In this document: positions 24,097 through 31,611 of the stretch, piece by piece
Layout of the letters: each line of letters starts with the position of its first letter
Numbering within the stretch: position 1 is the first letter of the stretch
Assembly: GCA_030646565.1 (NCBI GenBank)
Contig: JAUSLA010000024.1
Location: forward strand, 1 to 42,827
DNA: 42,827 nucleotides
Source of the DNA: a bacterium
GTDB taxonomy: Bacteria > Patescibacteriota > Minisyncoccia > Minisyncoccales > RBG-13-42-11
Direction: 5' to 3'
Made by a program: the position numbers and the translations under genes
The notes under the pieces: generated by a model
The model's input: the letters and a program-made list of their open reading frames with translations, nothing else
Told to the model about the DNA's origin: nothing
The model's database searches: none

Positions 24097-24121
24097 AAAA
24101 AAACTCGGACACATGGCCGAG
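24097..24121 (-). terminator. Intrinsic terminator downstream of the AbiEii-type pair
   Basis: On the minus strand CTCGGCCATGTGTCCGAG is followed by TTTTTTTATTG. It lies about 135 bases after the nucleotidyltransferase stop. Confidence 0.6.
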
Positions 24122-24254
24122 AATATCATTTGCTTTATTAAAAATTTAAATTAAATCTTTGCCGGAACAAGATTTCGCATCAAAACCTCATTGACTCTTT
24201 CCTTTATATAGAATTTAAAATTATTTAATAAATTTTGGTTTTTCTCTGCTTTAC

Positions 24255-24917
24255 TTAAATAAACGCTTTTTGGCCTAACTTTTTTGCAATTTTCAAATAA
24301 AATTGCTGCCACTTTTTATCGTCTATTTTCTTAATTAGTTTCGGATAATCTCTTATGCTAAGCGACTTCATCAATTGTGTTCCAAGATTAATTGAATCAA
24401 TATGCCAATCGAATTTTATCCGAGCTTTTTTCAAAAGATCAAAAAAATTAAAATTTTCCCGCTTAATTATAAAATATAAATCAAGGAAATCGCGCGTCCT
24501 TGGATTTTGAGAGATAGTAAAAGTTTTATTAACGGCAATATCTAGAATACTGTCTAATTTTATTCCGTTAACTATCTTTGCCTTAATCAGCGGAGAAAAG
24601 GGATAATATGTAAATTCCACCTTTAAGATTTTGCTGCCGATGTATAAAAAATATAAATTCCTATTGAAGCTTTTCTGAAAATCAAATTTTTTGTATCCTA
24701 TTTCTTTTTTAAACTTCTTCAAAAAGACAGAAATTGTTAACGGATTAAATTCTTTTTCTGAAAAAAAATCTAAATCTTGTGAGAATCTGTACGGAATATA
24801 GTAAGCTGTTAGGGCCGTTCCGCCGGATAAATAAAAATTCTGGGCAATTTCTTTGTCTTTAGAAAATACGCCCAGAAATTTCAATTGCTCCGTGTTCAGT
24901 AATTTTTTTTGTTCCAT
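24255..24917 (-). CDS. AbiEii/AbiGii-type nucleotidyltransferase (toxin-like)
   Basis: 220 residues with the signature FYLSGGTALTAYYIPYRFSQDLDFFS: GG at 32-33 and the DLD metal-binding acids at 48-50, followed by a conserved NPRTRDFLDLYFIIK segment. This is the DUF1814/AbiEii family, nucleotidyltransferase toxins of type IV-like toxin-antitoxin and phage-abortive systems. It overlaps a small upstream gene by 22 bases, as toxin-antitoxin pairs do. Whether this pair acts as a toxin, for instance on tRNA, cannot be read here. Confidence 0.85.
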   Translation of the reverse strand: MEQKKLLNTEQLKFLGVFSKDKEIAQNFYLSGGTALTAYYIPYRFSQDLDFFSEKEFNPLTISVFLKKFKKEIGYKKFDFQKSFNRNLYFLYIGSKILKVEFTYYPFSPLIKAKIVNGIKLDSILDIAVNKTFTISQNPRTRDFLDLYFIIKRENFNFFDLLKKARIKFDWHIDSINLGTQLMKSLSIRDYPKLIKKIDDKKWQQFYLKIAKKLGQKAFI

Positions 24918-25099
24918 AGGAGGAAAGCTAAAAATTTTCTCCGGTCAGGATCTAGTTTCAATTTAAACCAATATCTTTTTAGTAAATTTCTGCTGATTTT
25001 TGTTTTGCCCAACCCAAAATTAATCATTTGCTCTAGTTTCCAAATGGTTTTTTCTTCCCCTGATTTCATTTTTGAAATATCGGTTGACCAATTATACAT
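24896..25099 (-). CDS. Small partner of AbiEii-type nucleotidyltransferase (putative antitoxin)
   Basis: 67 residues from ATG 25099: MYNWSTD start, then WKLEQMINFGLG, and LLKRYWFKLKLDPDRRKFLAFLLW. This short helical protein pattern commonly stands before AbiEii-type genes in Parcubacteria, from memory. A longer in-frame start (25147) would lie inside the family B repeat and is unlikely. It overlaps the nucleotidyltransferase start by 22 bases. Antitoxin role is inferred from position. Confidence 0.65.
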   Translation of the reverse strand: MYNWSTDISKMKSGEEKTIWKLEQMINFGLGKTKISRNLLKRYWFKLKLDPDRRKFLAFLLWNKKNY

Positions 25100-25120
25100 A
25101 TTTATATTATACCATTTTTG

Positions 25121-25362
25121 ACAAAACTTATCCACAAGCCCCCACACCTAATGTAGGTGTGGGGGCAAGCCGTTTTTTCTTAGTTTACCAAGTCCTGCCT
25201 TGCAGGACGCAGGTGGAAAAGAAGATTTATCTTCTTTGACCGAGTCCCTCCTGCGTCGGGACGAAGATTAAGAAGAGTCGAAGAACACATTCGCGCTCTT
25301 CTTCACCCTTCGCCTATCGGCTCGAGTTTGTAAAGCAAACCCCGACAAAAAGAAAAAAATAC
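25121..25362. repeat. Family B element with family A units nested inside
   Basis: Begins TTTTGACAAAACTTATCCACAAGC, then the 12-bp hairpin CCCCCACACCTA-ATG-TAGGTGTGGGGG, GCAAGCCGTTTTTTC. Several family A arms follow (CAAGTCCTGC-CTT-GCAGGACGC, GAAGAT-TTAT-CTTC, CGAGTCCC...GGGACG, the CACCCTTCGCC linker, GGCTCGAG). It closes with the right end TTTGTAAAGCAAACCCCGACAAAAAG. It is the fullest composite in the window. Bases 25363-25414 show nothing further. Confidence 0.8.
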
Positions 25363-25414
25363 TATATTATTTATTTAATCTTCACTCTAAACATTTTGCA
25401 CAGACTGGTTTTAA

Positions 25415-25449
25415 CAGAAAGCCCGCCGAAGCTAAGTTTGGCGGGCCTG
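25415..25449 (-). terminator. Intrinsic terminator after hicB and the hicA remnant
   Basis: On the minus strand GCCCGCC-AAACTTAGCTTC-GGCGGGC is followed by TTTCTGTT, just after the end of the hicA remnant. Confidence 0.6.
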
Positions 25450-25458
25450 GCAGGACAC

Positions 25459-25588
25459 CTAAATTCTGTTTAAAAATTCTTCTATATCTACTTCTGCCAA
25501 ATCTAACACTCCTTTTAAGGTACCGAGAGCTAATTCTTTATGGAGAGGAACTTATGACTTCTTTTGCAGAGCACGTCCTTTTAGACAT
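25459..25588 (-). pseudogene. hicA: hicA toxin remnant with central deletion
   Basis: ATG 25588 overlaps the hicB stop (ATGTCTAA), the normal coupling. The first codons give MSK...SAKEVI, the HicA N-terminus, then run to a stop. In the next frame the C-terminus continues: VPLHKELALGTLKGVL, followed by DIEEFLNRI and TAG 25459-25461, a clear HicA ending. The central part with the catalytic GSH region is gone, and the length (130 bases) is not a multiple of three. The toxin is therefore dead. Confidence 0.75.
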
Positions 25589-25799
25589 GCTCTAATTCAA
25601 GACTGGTAATCAAAGGCGCCTTTTTCGAAAGATATTTCTTAGTTTTAGGTTGGCCATCTAAATAAAGCTCAACGGCTTCCTTAAGATTTTTCTGCGCTTG
25701 TTCTATGGTTTTTCCTTGGCTAACTACGCCTAATTCTAAACAACGAGCCACAAACCATTTATCATCTTGGTTTATAATTGTAGTAAATTTATAAGTCAT
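25581..25799 (-). CDS. hicB: HicB-family antitoxin
   Basis: 72 residues: YKFTTIINQDDKWFVARCLELGVVSQGKTIEQAQKNLKEAVELYLD is the HicB partial RNase H-like fold. HicB binds and silences HicA and often represses its own operon. No DNA-binding tail is apparent at this length. Its toxin partner is a broken remnant directly downstream, so this is an orphan antitoxin, possibly still protective against HicA toxins from elsewhere. Order hicB-hicA is the less common one but known. Confidence 0.88.
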   Translation of the reverse strand: MTYKFTTIINQDDKWFVARCLELGVVSQGKTIEQAQKNLKEAVELYLDGQPKTKKYLSKKAPLITSLELEHV

Positions 25800-25842
25800 A
25801 CAATATTAGCATAACAAATAGACACATTGTGTCAACCTCATT

Positions 25843-25987
25843 TTCACGTCGAAGAACACATCCGTGTTCTTCTACCGAACTTTCGCGTAGCGAAAGTGAA
25901 GGTTCAAGAAGAGAACACAGTTCTCTTCGCCCCCACCCTTCGCCTGTGGGCTCGAGTTTGTAAAGCAAACCCCGACAAAATTACATT
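25843..25987. repeat. Family A units with family B right end
   Basis: CGTCGAAGAACACATCCGTGTTCTTC, CTTTCGCGTAGCGAAAG, GAAGAGAACACAGTTCTCTTCG, the CACCCTTCGCC linker, TGTGGGCTCGAG, TTTGTAAAGCAAACCCCGACAAAA. It closely matches the copies at 14.8 and 25.3 kb. It fills the space upstream of hicB. Confidence 0.8.
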
Positions 25988-26059
25988 AAACGGGAAACTA
26001 AAAAACCTCGAAGAAAATCCGAGGGAGAAATCCGAATTGTTTTATCGTTTAAATTAAGT

Positions 26060-26269
26060 TTATTTTATAGCCAAGGCTTCTTCAAGACGATGTATGCGTT
26101 TTTCCAAAAACTCTATTTTCTGGGCATGTTGTTTCAAGATAAAATTTTCTATTCTATCAAGACGAATATTAACCCCTTTAAAACCTTTCTCAATTTTTTT
26201 ATCAGTGCCATCAAATCCTTTTTCTACCATTATCGCCAAATCTTCAATTGTGATATTATTTTTTTTCAT
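26060..26269 (-). CDS. Small coiled-coil protein
   Basis: 69 residues, from TIEDLAIMVEKGFDGTDKKIEKGF through NIRLDRIENFILKQHAQKIEFLEKRIHRLEEALAI: heptad-like helices throughout, no membrane segment. Small proteins of this type (LAIMVxKGF...DRIE...RLEExL) are frequent in Parcubacteria, from memory. Function unknown. It is isolated between two repeat blocks. Confidence 0.65.
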   Translation of the reverse strand: MKKNNITIEDLAIMVEKGFDGTDKKIEKGFKGVNIRLDRIENFILKQHAQKIEFLEKRIHRLEEALAIK

Positions 26270-26311
26270 AGTTTTTCTAATTATATTTTAACTTTTCTAA
26301 AAACCTTGTCA

Positions 26312-26381
26312 AATCCTGACAAAACTTATCCACAAGCCCCCACACCTACATTAGGTGTGGGGGCAAGCCGTTTTTGCATTT
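26312..26381. repeat. Family B element, left half with inverted hairpin
   Basis: CCTGACAAAACTTATCCACAAGC, CCCCCACACCTA-CAT-TAGGTGTGGGGG, GCAAGCCGTTTTTGC. Flanks are in the same orientation as the 25.12 kb copy but the loop is CAT instead of ATG, which is what inversion of the hairpin would give. Contains TTATCCACA. Confidence 0.8.
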
Positions 26382-26500
26382 CTCATAATTCTAAAAGCAT
26401 TATTATTTCATCGATTGAATAAATTTTTGCTAAATTTTACTTAAAACTTAGTATTTAGTACAATTAAAACAGATTAAGAGTTGCTGTTTTTGAAAGTTTT

Positions 26501-27058
26501 ATGAAATTAAAAGTCGGTATAATCGGGCCAACAAATATAAAAAAATTAAGCAAGCTTACAAAAAAGCCGACGGGTTTTTTTCTTCAGAAAACCAAAGAAA
26601 TAGGCAATCTTCTCGCAGAAATTGGATGCGAATTATGGATTAACAGCGATAAAGGCATGGCAAGCAGAATCGGAAATGCCTATAAAAAAAATGGGGGCGA
26701 AAAATTGGTTGTCCTTTATCCCGTCAAAGGTGAACCATGGCCTAACGCGCACGCAAAGCCCTATATAAAATATGCCGATGAAATTAGAAAAGAACCAAAC
26801 TGGTTTTGGACAAATTATAATGTAACCGCCTTACCGGATATATGTATTTGCGTGGGATTAAGCGCCGGAACCCTAAGTGAATTGGCATATATTAAATGGA
26901 ATTATAAATTAAAACGAGGCAATTTAAAGAAGTTAATTGCCATAAAAGAACTGTTAAGGGGCAGGAAAATCCCGCCGGAAATCGAAGTGGAGATTAAAAA
27001 AATTTTGGTATATGTCGATAACGTTAGGGAATTAAGACAATTTTTTAAAAATCGGTAG
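26501..27058 (+). CDS. SLOG/LOG-like Rossmann nucleotide-binding protein
   Basis: 185 residues. KVGIIGPTNIKKLSKLT opening and DICICVGLSAGTLSELAYIKWNY, which resembles the GGxGTxxE segment of LOG/TIGR00725 proteins, point to a SLOG-type Rossmann fold that binds a nucleotide-derived ligand. The diagnostic glycines are partly replaced (GLSAGT), so lysine-decarboxylase-type LOG phosphoribohydrolase activity is uncertain. Plus-strand gene among minus-strand neighbours. Family A repeats begin right at its stop. Confidence 0.65.
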   Translation: MKLKVGIIGPTNIKKLSKLTKKPTGFFLQKTKEIGNLLAEIGCELWINSDKGMASRIGNAYKKNGGEKLVVLYPVKGEPWPNAHAKPYIKYADEIRKEPNWFWTNYNVTALPDICICVGLSAGTLSELAYIKWNYKLKRGNLKKLIAIKELLRGRKIPPEIEVEIKKILVYVDNVRELRQFFKNR

Positions 27059-27213
27059 CGATGAGGACTTCGCCTCATCTTCACTCTTCGCTTCGCTTGG
27101 GTAGGGGACGAGGACTGCGTCCTCGTCTTCAGCTACCCGAGTCTCGTGAAACGAGACGAAGGGTGGAGAAGAACGAAGTTCTTCGACTCGTCCCGCTTTG
27201 CGGGACTCGGTAT
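27059..27213. repeat. Head-to-head family A repeats
   Basis: One unit on the minus strand (GATGAGGACTTCGCCTCATC, CACTCTTCGCTTCGCTTGGGTA, GACGAGGACTGCGTCCTCGTC) is followed by a plus-strand unit: ACCCGAGTCTCGTGAAACGAGACGAAGGGTGGAGAAGAAC-GAA-GTTCTTCG. ACTCGTCCCGCTTTGCGGGACTCGG comes last. A spurious long open frame runs across this GC-rich block. Confidence 0.8.
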
Positions 27214-27400
27214 ATGAAAAGTATTCTCAAATTTTTAATAGAAGCTGGGCGACTAAAAAACGTCAAAAGAAAAGGGATAACTTTTTATGGCGTAAAGAAT
27301 CCCCACTCTGCCTTGGTGGGAACACGCCGACGAAGTTATAGACGACCCATTATTGCTGAAATTTTTAAAAGAAATCGAAAAAGAGGAGTTAAAAAAATAG
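27214..27400 (+). pseudogene. HD-domain hydrolase remnant with central deletion
   Basis: ATG 27214 begins ILKFLIEAGRLKNVKRKGITFYGVKNP, the typical first 30 residues of YfbR-like HD phosphohydrolases. After CACTCT, the other frame gives the family C-terminus: LPWWEHADEVIDDPLLLKFL, then KEIEKEELKK and TAG 27398-27400. The HD catalytic core of about 120 residues is missing and the frames differ. A family A repeat ends just before the ATG. Confidence 0.65.
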
Positions 27401-27430
27401 GGGGAATGCAAGTGATATTATAATTTTGAT

Positions 27431-27946
27431 ATGTATTTCTTAATCCCTATCTTAATTTTAATAATTTTAACATTCACAGGCGCTTTTTTCGCGGCAGTTT
27501 GGCTACCCACAAAAAAAGAGGACTTTGATCGAATAACGAAATTAGCGGGATTACGACCCGGTATGTTATTTTATGATCTAGGCAGCGGCGATGGAGAATT
27601 ATTATTTTATTTATCAAAAAAGTATAACGTAAACTGTGTGGGAATAGAAATTTCTCCGCTTTTATTTTTATATTCAAAAATCAAGTCTTTATTTTATAAA
27701 AATGTAAAAATTTATTACGGCGATTTCTACAAATACGACCTCTCAAAAGCCGATATAGTCTATATCTTTTTATTGCCGAAAAGTTACGCGAGATTAAGAA
27801 AAAAACTTGAGACAGAATTAAGAAAAGACGTAAAAATAATATTGTCCTCTTGGCCCTTTGAAGATTGCGAACCAAATCAAATAGACAAAAAAGAAAAAGC
27901 ATTTACTTATTATTCATATATCACAAAAGAAAATGGTTACCTATGA
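27431..27946 (+). CDS. Membrane-anchored class I methyltransferase
   Basis: 171 residues with an N-terminal membrane helix (FLIPILILIILTFTGAFFAAVWLP) and a SAM-binding domain: LFYDLGSGDGELLFYLSKKY (motif I), CVGIEISP (motif II), IYYGDFYKYDLSKADIVYIFLLP. Similar single-helix methyltransferases are common in CPR genomes, and the acceptor is unknown. It resembles the 11.3-12.3 kb gene only in plan, not in sequence. Confidence 0.8.
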   Translation: MYFLIPILILIILTFTGAFFAAVWLPTKKEDFDRITKLAGLRPGMLFYDLGSGDGELLFYLSKKYNVNCVGIEISPLLFLYSKIKSLFYKNVKIYYGDFYKYDLSKADIVYIFLLPKSYARLRKKLETELRKDVKIILSSWPFEDCEPNQIDKKEKAFTYYSYITKENGYL

Positions 27947-27982
27947 ATTTGGCAGCTGTTTTTTAAAGAAACTGAATTCCTT

Positions 27983-29311
27983 TTATAAATATCGCTTCAG
28001 CCATTTTACGGTCTGTTGAATCAATTTTTCCTGTGATTGAAAATCCTCAAATTTGTGATTCGTTTTTGATAAAACAATCAAAGATATGTTTCTGTAGCGT
28101 TTTTTTAACTCATAAGACAATTCCAAAGGAACATCTTTGTCTTCTTTGCCGTGGATTATTAAAATCGGCGATCTTAATTTGGAAAGAATGCGAGAATAGT
28201 CTTTATTTTTATTTTCGAGATAATAATCCCTGCCAATTTCTTTTCCTCCTTTATATATTACGCCATTAGAGTTAATCTCTTTTCTATCTTCCATGGTATA
28301 CCATTTTTTTAACAATTCTTTTTGATTAAATGCCTGACTCCAAAAAACCAATGTTTTGACCGGTATTTTATATTGACTTAAAAACTGGCTTACCGCTACG
28401 CTTCCCAAGCTTGCAGCCACAAAAGCTAATCTTGTTAAATCTACATCAACCTCTTTTTGAATGGCTTTGAACGCCGAATTTAAATCGGCGGCTTCATTTT
28501 TCACCGTTATCTCGCTTGGTTCGCCTTCGGAATCGCCGCACCCTTCAAAATCAAATCTGAAAGCGCAGATTCCTTCTCTCTGAAGAACTCTGGCCAGTTT
28601 TACAAACTTTCTGTCTGTTTTACTGTTTTGAAAACCGTGGCAGATTATTACTAGAGGCGGTTTTTGTTTTTCCGGTAGATGCAGAACTCCCGCCAACTCT
28701 TTTCCCCTCTCATTTTTAAAAGTGATTGGGATTTCTCTTCTTGGTTTTTCATTTTTTCTCTCAATTTCTTCAATAACTCTTTCCACCAGCTTTTTGGGAT
28801 TTTTATCTTTTACAATAATGGCTTTGATTTCTTTACCGGTTCCGCCCTTTAAATCGGCTTCAATTTTTAAAATTTTCTCTACGATGCTCCCCAGTCCTTC
28901 CAGTATTCCAATTACTTTATCTTCATGATAAGCGATTGAAAATTCATTTAATGCGCCTATGCCGCCGCCAATAAAGATTGCCCCATCGCATTCCGTAATT
29001 GACAAGGCGTTGCGGCCAATTTTCCCTTGGCCTGTAAAAATCAACTCTGTATCGTTAGGGGGGTAAGGATAAGAAATGGGAGGTTCCAAATGTTCTCTTA
29101 AATTTTTAGCGGGTGAATAGCCAAAAACAAAACCGCCTTGTTTTGAAGCGGCTTTAGCGGCAATATCTGCCACGCCCATGCAAGCGCCGGTTACTAAAAT
29201 ACAATTTTTTTTAGCGATTTCTTTGCCAATAATTTCCGCGGCTTTCATTATTTTATCTGGCAATCCCCTGCTCCGGCCGGCTTTTCCCATTACTCCGATT
29301 TTATATCTCAT
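27983..29311 (-). CDS. SLOG-family domain fused to alpha/beta hydrolase
   Basis: 442 residues in two domains. Residues 1-185 are a TIGR00725/SLOG Rossmann domain: KIGVMGKAGRS, ILVTGACMGVADIAAKAA, GAIFIGGGIGALNEFSIAY. Residues 195-442 are an alpha/beta hydrolase: LVIICHGFQNS (oxyanion HG), FRFDFEGCGDSEG, nucleophile Ser in AASLGS, HGKEDKDVP for the acid and TNHKF for the catalytic His. Such hydrolases act on esters or acyl-peptides. A SLOG domain suggests sensing or processing of a nucleotide-derived ligand. The fusion is unusual; an assembly join is unlikely since the linker reads smoothly. Confidence 0.85.
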   Translation of the reverse strand: MRYKIGVMGKAGRSRGLPDKIMKAAEIIGKEIAKKNCILVTGACMGVADIAAKAASKQGGFVFGYSPAKNLREHLEPPISYPYPPNDTELIFTGQGKIGRNALSITECDGAIFIGGGIGALNEFSIAYHEDKVIGILEGLGSIVEKILKIEADLKGGTGKEIKAIIVKDKNPKKLVERVIEEIERKNEKPRREIPITFKNERGKELAGVLHLPEKQKPPLVIICHGFQNSKTDRKFVKLARVLQREGICAFRFDFEGCGDSEGEPSEITVKNEAADLNSAFKAIQKEVDVDLTRLAFVAASLGSVAVSQFLSQYKIPVKTLVFWSQAFNQKELLKKWYTMEDRKEINSNGVIYKGGKEIGRDYYLENKNKDYSRILSKLRSPILIIHGKEDKDVPLELSYELKKRYRNISLIVLSKTNHKFEDFQSQEKLIQQTVKWLKRYL

Positions 29312-29340
29312 TCTTATTTTACTTAATTTAAAATTTTTTT

Positions 29341-29973
29341 CTAAAGAGAAAGAAATTGAGCCAAATTTTTATTATCTCTGATCGCTTCGATTACATCGTC
29401 AATTGTTTCCCTTCCGACGTCAAATCCTACAAAAAAATTTGTTTCATTCGCTATGGGTAAATTGACTACTGTCGCTCTTCCAATTCCCATTATTTTTTCT
29501 TTTACCAAGCTATATTCAATTATTTTTTCTTTTAAAATTTCAGCTTTTACAAACCGGTCAACTTTTTTCTTCAATCTGCCGCTCGCTATATTATTTTGAA
29601 ACTCCAAATGGCTGCCTTCGGCAAAATCAAACCCTAAAATCTCTTTTGAAATATCCATCATAAATTGAGGATCTGAACTTAAAACGCCTATCAGAAAACC
29701 TTGGCTTTTTAACTCCAATAGAAACTCCTTCATTCCTTTTATTATGTTCTTTCGGCAATATTCAAAAGCAGCTCCTTTTAGTTCGTCTTCGGAAAACCCC
29801 TGATATAATTCGGCTAATTCTTCCAACCCAAAAGGACCAAGAAGTTTTCTTATTTGATATTCTCTATCTATTTTTCTTACTTCGTTTTCTCTGCCCAAAA
29901 AAACCAGCAAATCTTTAATACCTCCCATTTCGCTGTTAAACAATGAGGTAAAAACTACTAACTTTTGCGCCAT
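29341..29973 (-). CDS. Degenerate HAD-like protein
   Basis: 210 residues with the layout of SerB-like HAD phosphatases, including a helical cap, GVLSSDP (motif II Ser) and MGIGRATVVNLPIAN near the motif IV position. The nucleophile motif is missing: VVFTSLFNSEM stands where DxDGT is expected. The second-Asp motif is also altered. It is probably not a phosphatase; a binding or structural role is possible. It is followed by the SLOG-hydrolase gene 29 bases on. Confidence 0.6.
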   Translation of the reverse strand: MAQKLVVFTSLFNSEMGGIKDLLVFLGRENEVRKIDREYQIRKLLGPFGLEELAELYQGFSEDELKGAAFEYCRKNIIKGMKEFLLELKSQGFLIGVLSSDPQFMMDISKEILGFDFAEGSHLEFQNNIASGRLKKKVDRFVKAEILKEKIIEYSLVKEKIMGIGRATVVNLPIANETNFFVGFDVGRETIDDVIEAIRDNKNLAQFLSL

Positions 29974-30067
29974 AAATTAATACTTGATAAGTATTTTTAG
30001 CCTACCATTTTAAGACTCCCTGTCAATTTATGATTTTTTACAATAAAAAAAGCAAATCATTTAAAGC

Positions 30068-30739
30068 TTATATTATAATATCTAACAGTTTTTTTAATTC
30101 TGAAATATCTTTAATAACGTAATCGGCTACTCCTGTTTTATTTCTCCTATTTATTAGTATTGTTTTTATACCGATTTTTTTGGCCGGAATAATATCCGTC
30201 TCTTCCTGGTCTCCAATCGCGATACAATATTCTGGTTTTATGTTTAATACCTTGATAATTTTATTGAATGCATTGCCAAATTCTTTACGGATATTTCCTT
30301 CGCCTGAAAATATATTATTATCGGTAAAAATATTTTCTATTTTTAATTCTTTTAATACATTCTTTATCCATACTCTTGGCGCATCAGAAACCAACGCCAG
30401 ATCAAAATTATTTTTAATCTTAAGAAGTTTGGTTCTTAACCCAAGATTAATTTTGATGTATTTTTGGGCTGAAATATTCCAAGTCGCGTTAAAATAAGCA
30501 TATCGGTCAATCTTAAACTTTTCTTCTAAACCAATACTTATACTCTCGTCATATTCCTTTATTATCTTTTTTAATATTAACTTTGCCTCTCTTTTAGTTT
30601 TATTTAATTTATCTATAATGTATTGTTCGGTATTTTTCAAAACCTCTTTATAAATTCCGGAGCGCTTAAAAGAGCCTCCTTTAAGCTTATATAACGTCCC
30701 GTCTAAATCAAAAATAATTAATTTTTTACGGTTTTCCAT
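30068..30739 (-). CDS. HAD-superfamily hydrolase
   Basis: 223 residues with intact motifs: LIIFDLDGTLYKL (nucleophile Asp), LALVSDAPRVW (motif II), and CIAIGDQEETDIIPAKKIGIKTILINR (motif IV). A small helical cap follows the first motif, as in phosphoglycolate phosphatase or pyrimidine 5'-nucleotidase-like enzymes. Substrate not assigned. Last gene of the M20-PfkB-BtpA run, with a family A stem between it and btpA. Confidence 0.88.
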   Translation of the reverse strand: MENRKKLIIFDLDGTLYKLKGGSFKRSGIYKEVLKNTEQYIIDKLNKTKREAKLILKKIIKEYDESISIGLEEKFKIDRYAYFNATWNISAQKYIKINLGLRTKLLKIKNNFDLALVSDAPRVWIKNVLKELKIENIFTDNNIFSGEGNIRKEFGNAFNKIIKVLNIKPEYCIAIGDQEETDIIPAKKIGIKTILINRRNKTGVADYVIKDISELKKLLDIII

Positions 30740-30769
30740 ACTCTGGCGGCTTCAATATTTTTAAAAAGG

Positions 30770-30797
30770 CGATGAGAACGAAGTCCTTATCGCCCTA
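30770..30797. repeat. Family A hairpin supplying the BtpA stop
   Basis: GGCGATGAGAACGAAGTCCTTATCGCC. On the minus strand it provides the last Gly-Arg codons and the TAA of the BtpA gene. Confidence 0.65.
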
Positions 30798-31611
30798 TTC
30801 GGTCAATAAAATTTTTAACTTTTTCTTTACTAATTCTCTGCTTCCAAGTTTTTATATTAACTTCATTGTTTTTAGATGCGCCCTCTTTAAGAGAAGTGCT
30901 TACTATCGCGCCGTTCGCGTATTTTAATAATTCGCTGATATTTTCTTTATCAGCGCCGCTTCCAACCAGTAATGGAAAATCAGCCACAGCTTTTCTGACT
31001 GCAACCAGATTTCTTAAATCCGGAGCGTCACCCGTCCATTTTCCGGTTAGAATTAGGGAATCGGCGCCGCTTTTAATCGCTTCAAGCGCAGATTTCTCAA
31101 TTGGTCTCTTATTTAAAAGCTGGGCATGCTTAACTTGAATATCGACTAATAAAATAATATTTCCAGCTTTTATTTTTTCTTGAAACTCCTTAACTTTTTC
31201 TGGATTGCCATTTATAATACCGTAATTAGTTTTTACTCTATCAACAAACACCGGTATCCTAATAAACCTTGCTCCTATTGTTTTAGCTATAGATAAAGCG
31301 GCTCTAAAATCATTCCATAGAACGCTTACGCCAATAGGCAGGTTAGTTTCTTTTTTGATTTTTTCACCCAAAAAAGTCATAATTGCGACCGTTTCAGGAC
31401 CGACTTTTTCTGTATGGGGAATATCGTAATTATTCTCAAAAATTATTCCGTCCACTCCCCCGCTTTCAAAAGCCTTTAAATCTTTTAAAGCGTTATTTAA
31501 TGAAACCTTAAAACCGGGAAATTCAGGGTATCCCAAAAGCGGCGGAAAATGAATTGCGCCAATAATAATTCCGCTTTTTTTCTTAAAAATTTTATAAAAT
31601 TTATTTTGCAT
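30787..31611 (-). CDS. BtpA-family TIM-barrel protein
   Basis: 274 residues, normal length for BtpA/SgcQ: IIIGAIHFPPLLGYPEF, GGVDGIIFENNYDIPHTEKVGPETVAIMT, FIRIPVFVDR, LLVDIQVKHAQLL, and ADSLILTGKWTGDAPD, GSGADKEN. The family was named for photosystem I biogenesis, but in non-photosynthetic organisms it sits beside sugar or nucleoside kinases and probably acts on a phosphorylated sugar. It overlaps the PfkB kinase gene by 11 bases, supporting that view. Its final residues come from a repeat. Confidence 0.85.
   Translation of the reverse strand: MQNKFYKIFKKKSGIIIGAIHFPPLLGYPEFPGFKVSLNNALKDLKAFESGGVDGIIFENNYDIPHTEKVGPETVAIMTFLGEKIKKETNLPIGVSVLWNDFRAALSIAKTIGARFIRIPVFVDRVKTNYGIINGNPEKVKEFQEKIKAGNIILLVDIQVKHAQLLNKRPIEKSALEAIKSGADSLILTGKWTGDAPDLRNLVAVRKAVADFPLLVGSGADKENISELLKYANGAIVSTSLKEGASKNNEVNIKTWKQRISKEKVKNFIDRIGR

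Noticed and set aside
24120..24254. Possible small gene ending RNLVPAKI in the minus strand
   Set aside because: It is a short open stretch overlapping the AbiEii-type gene end in another frame, without start or ribosome-binding site.
12372..26381. TTATCCACA matches as a replication origin
   Set aside because: The three sites lie in scattered family B copies (plus one in the deaminase gene) rather than in a cluster, with no dnaA or dnaN gene and no AT-rich unwinding region beside them.
27061..27423. Plus-strand frame of 120 codons as one protein
   Set aside because: The first half translates the repeat; only the part from 27214 resembles an HD protein, and its C-terminus is in another frame.
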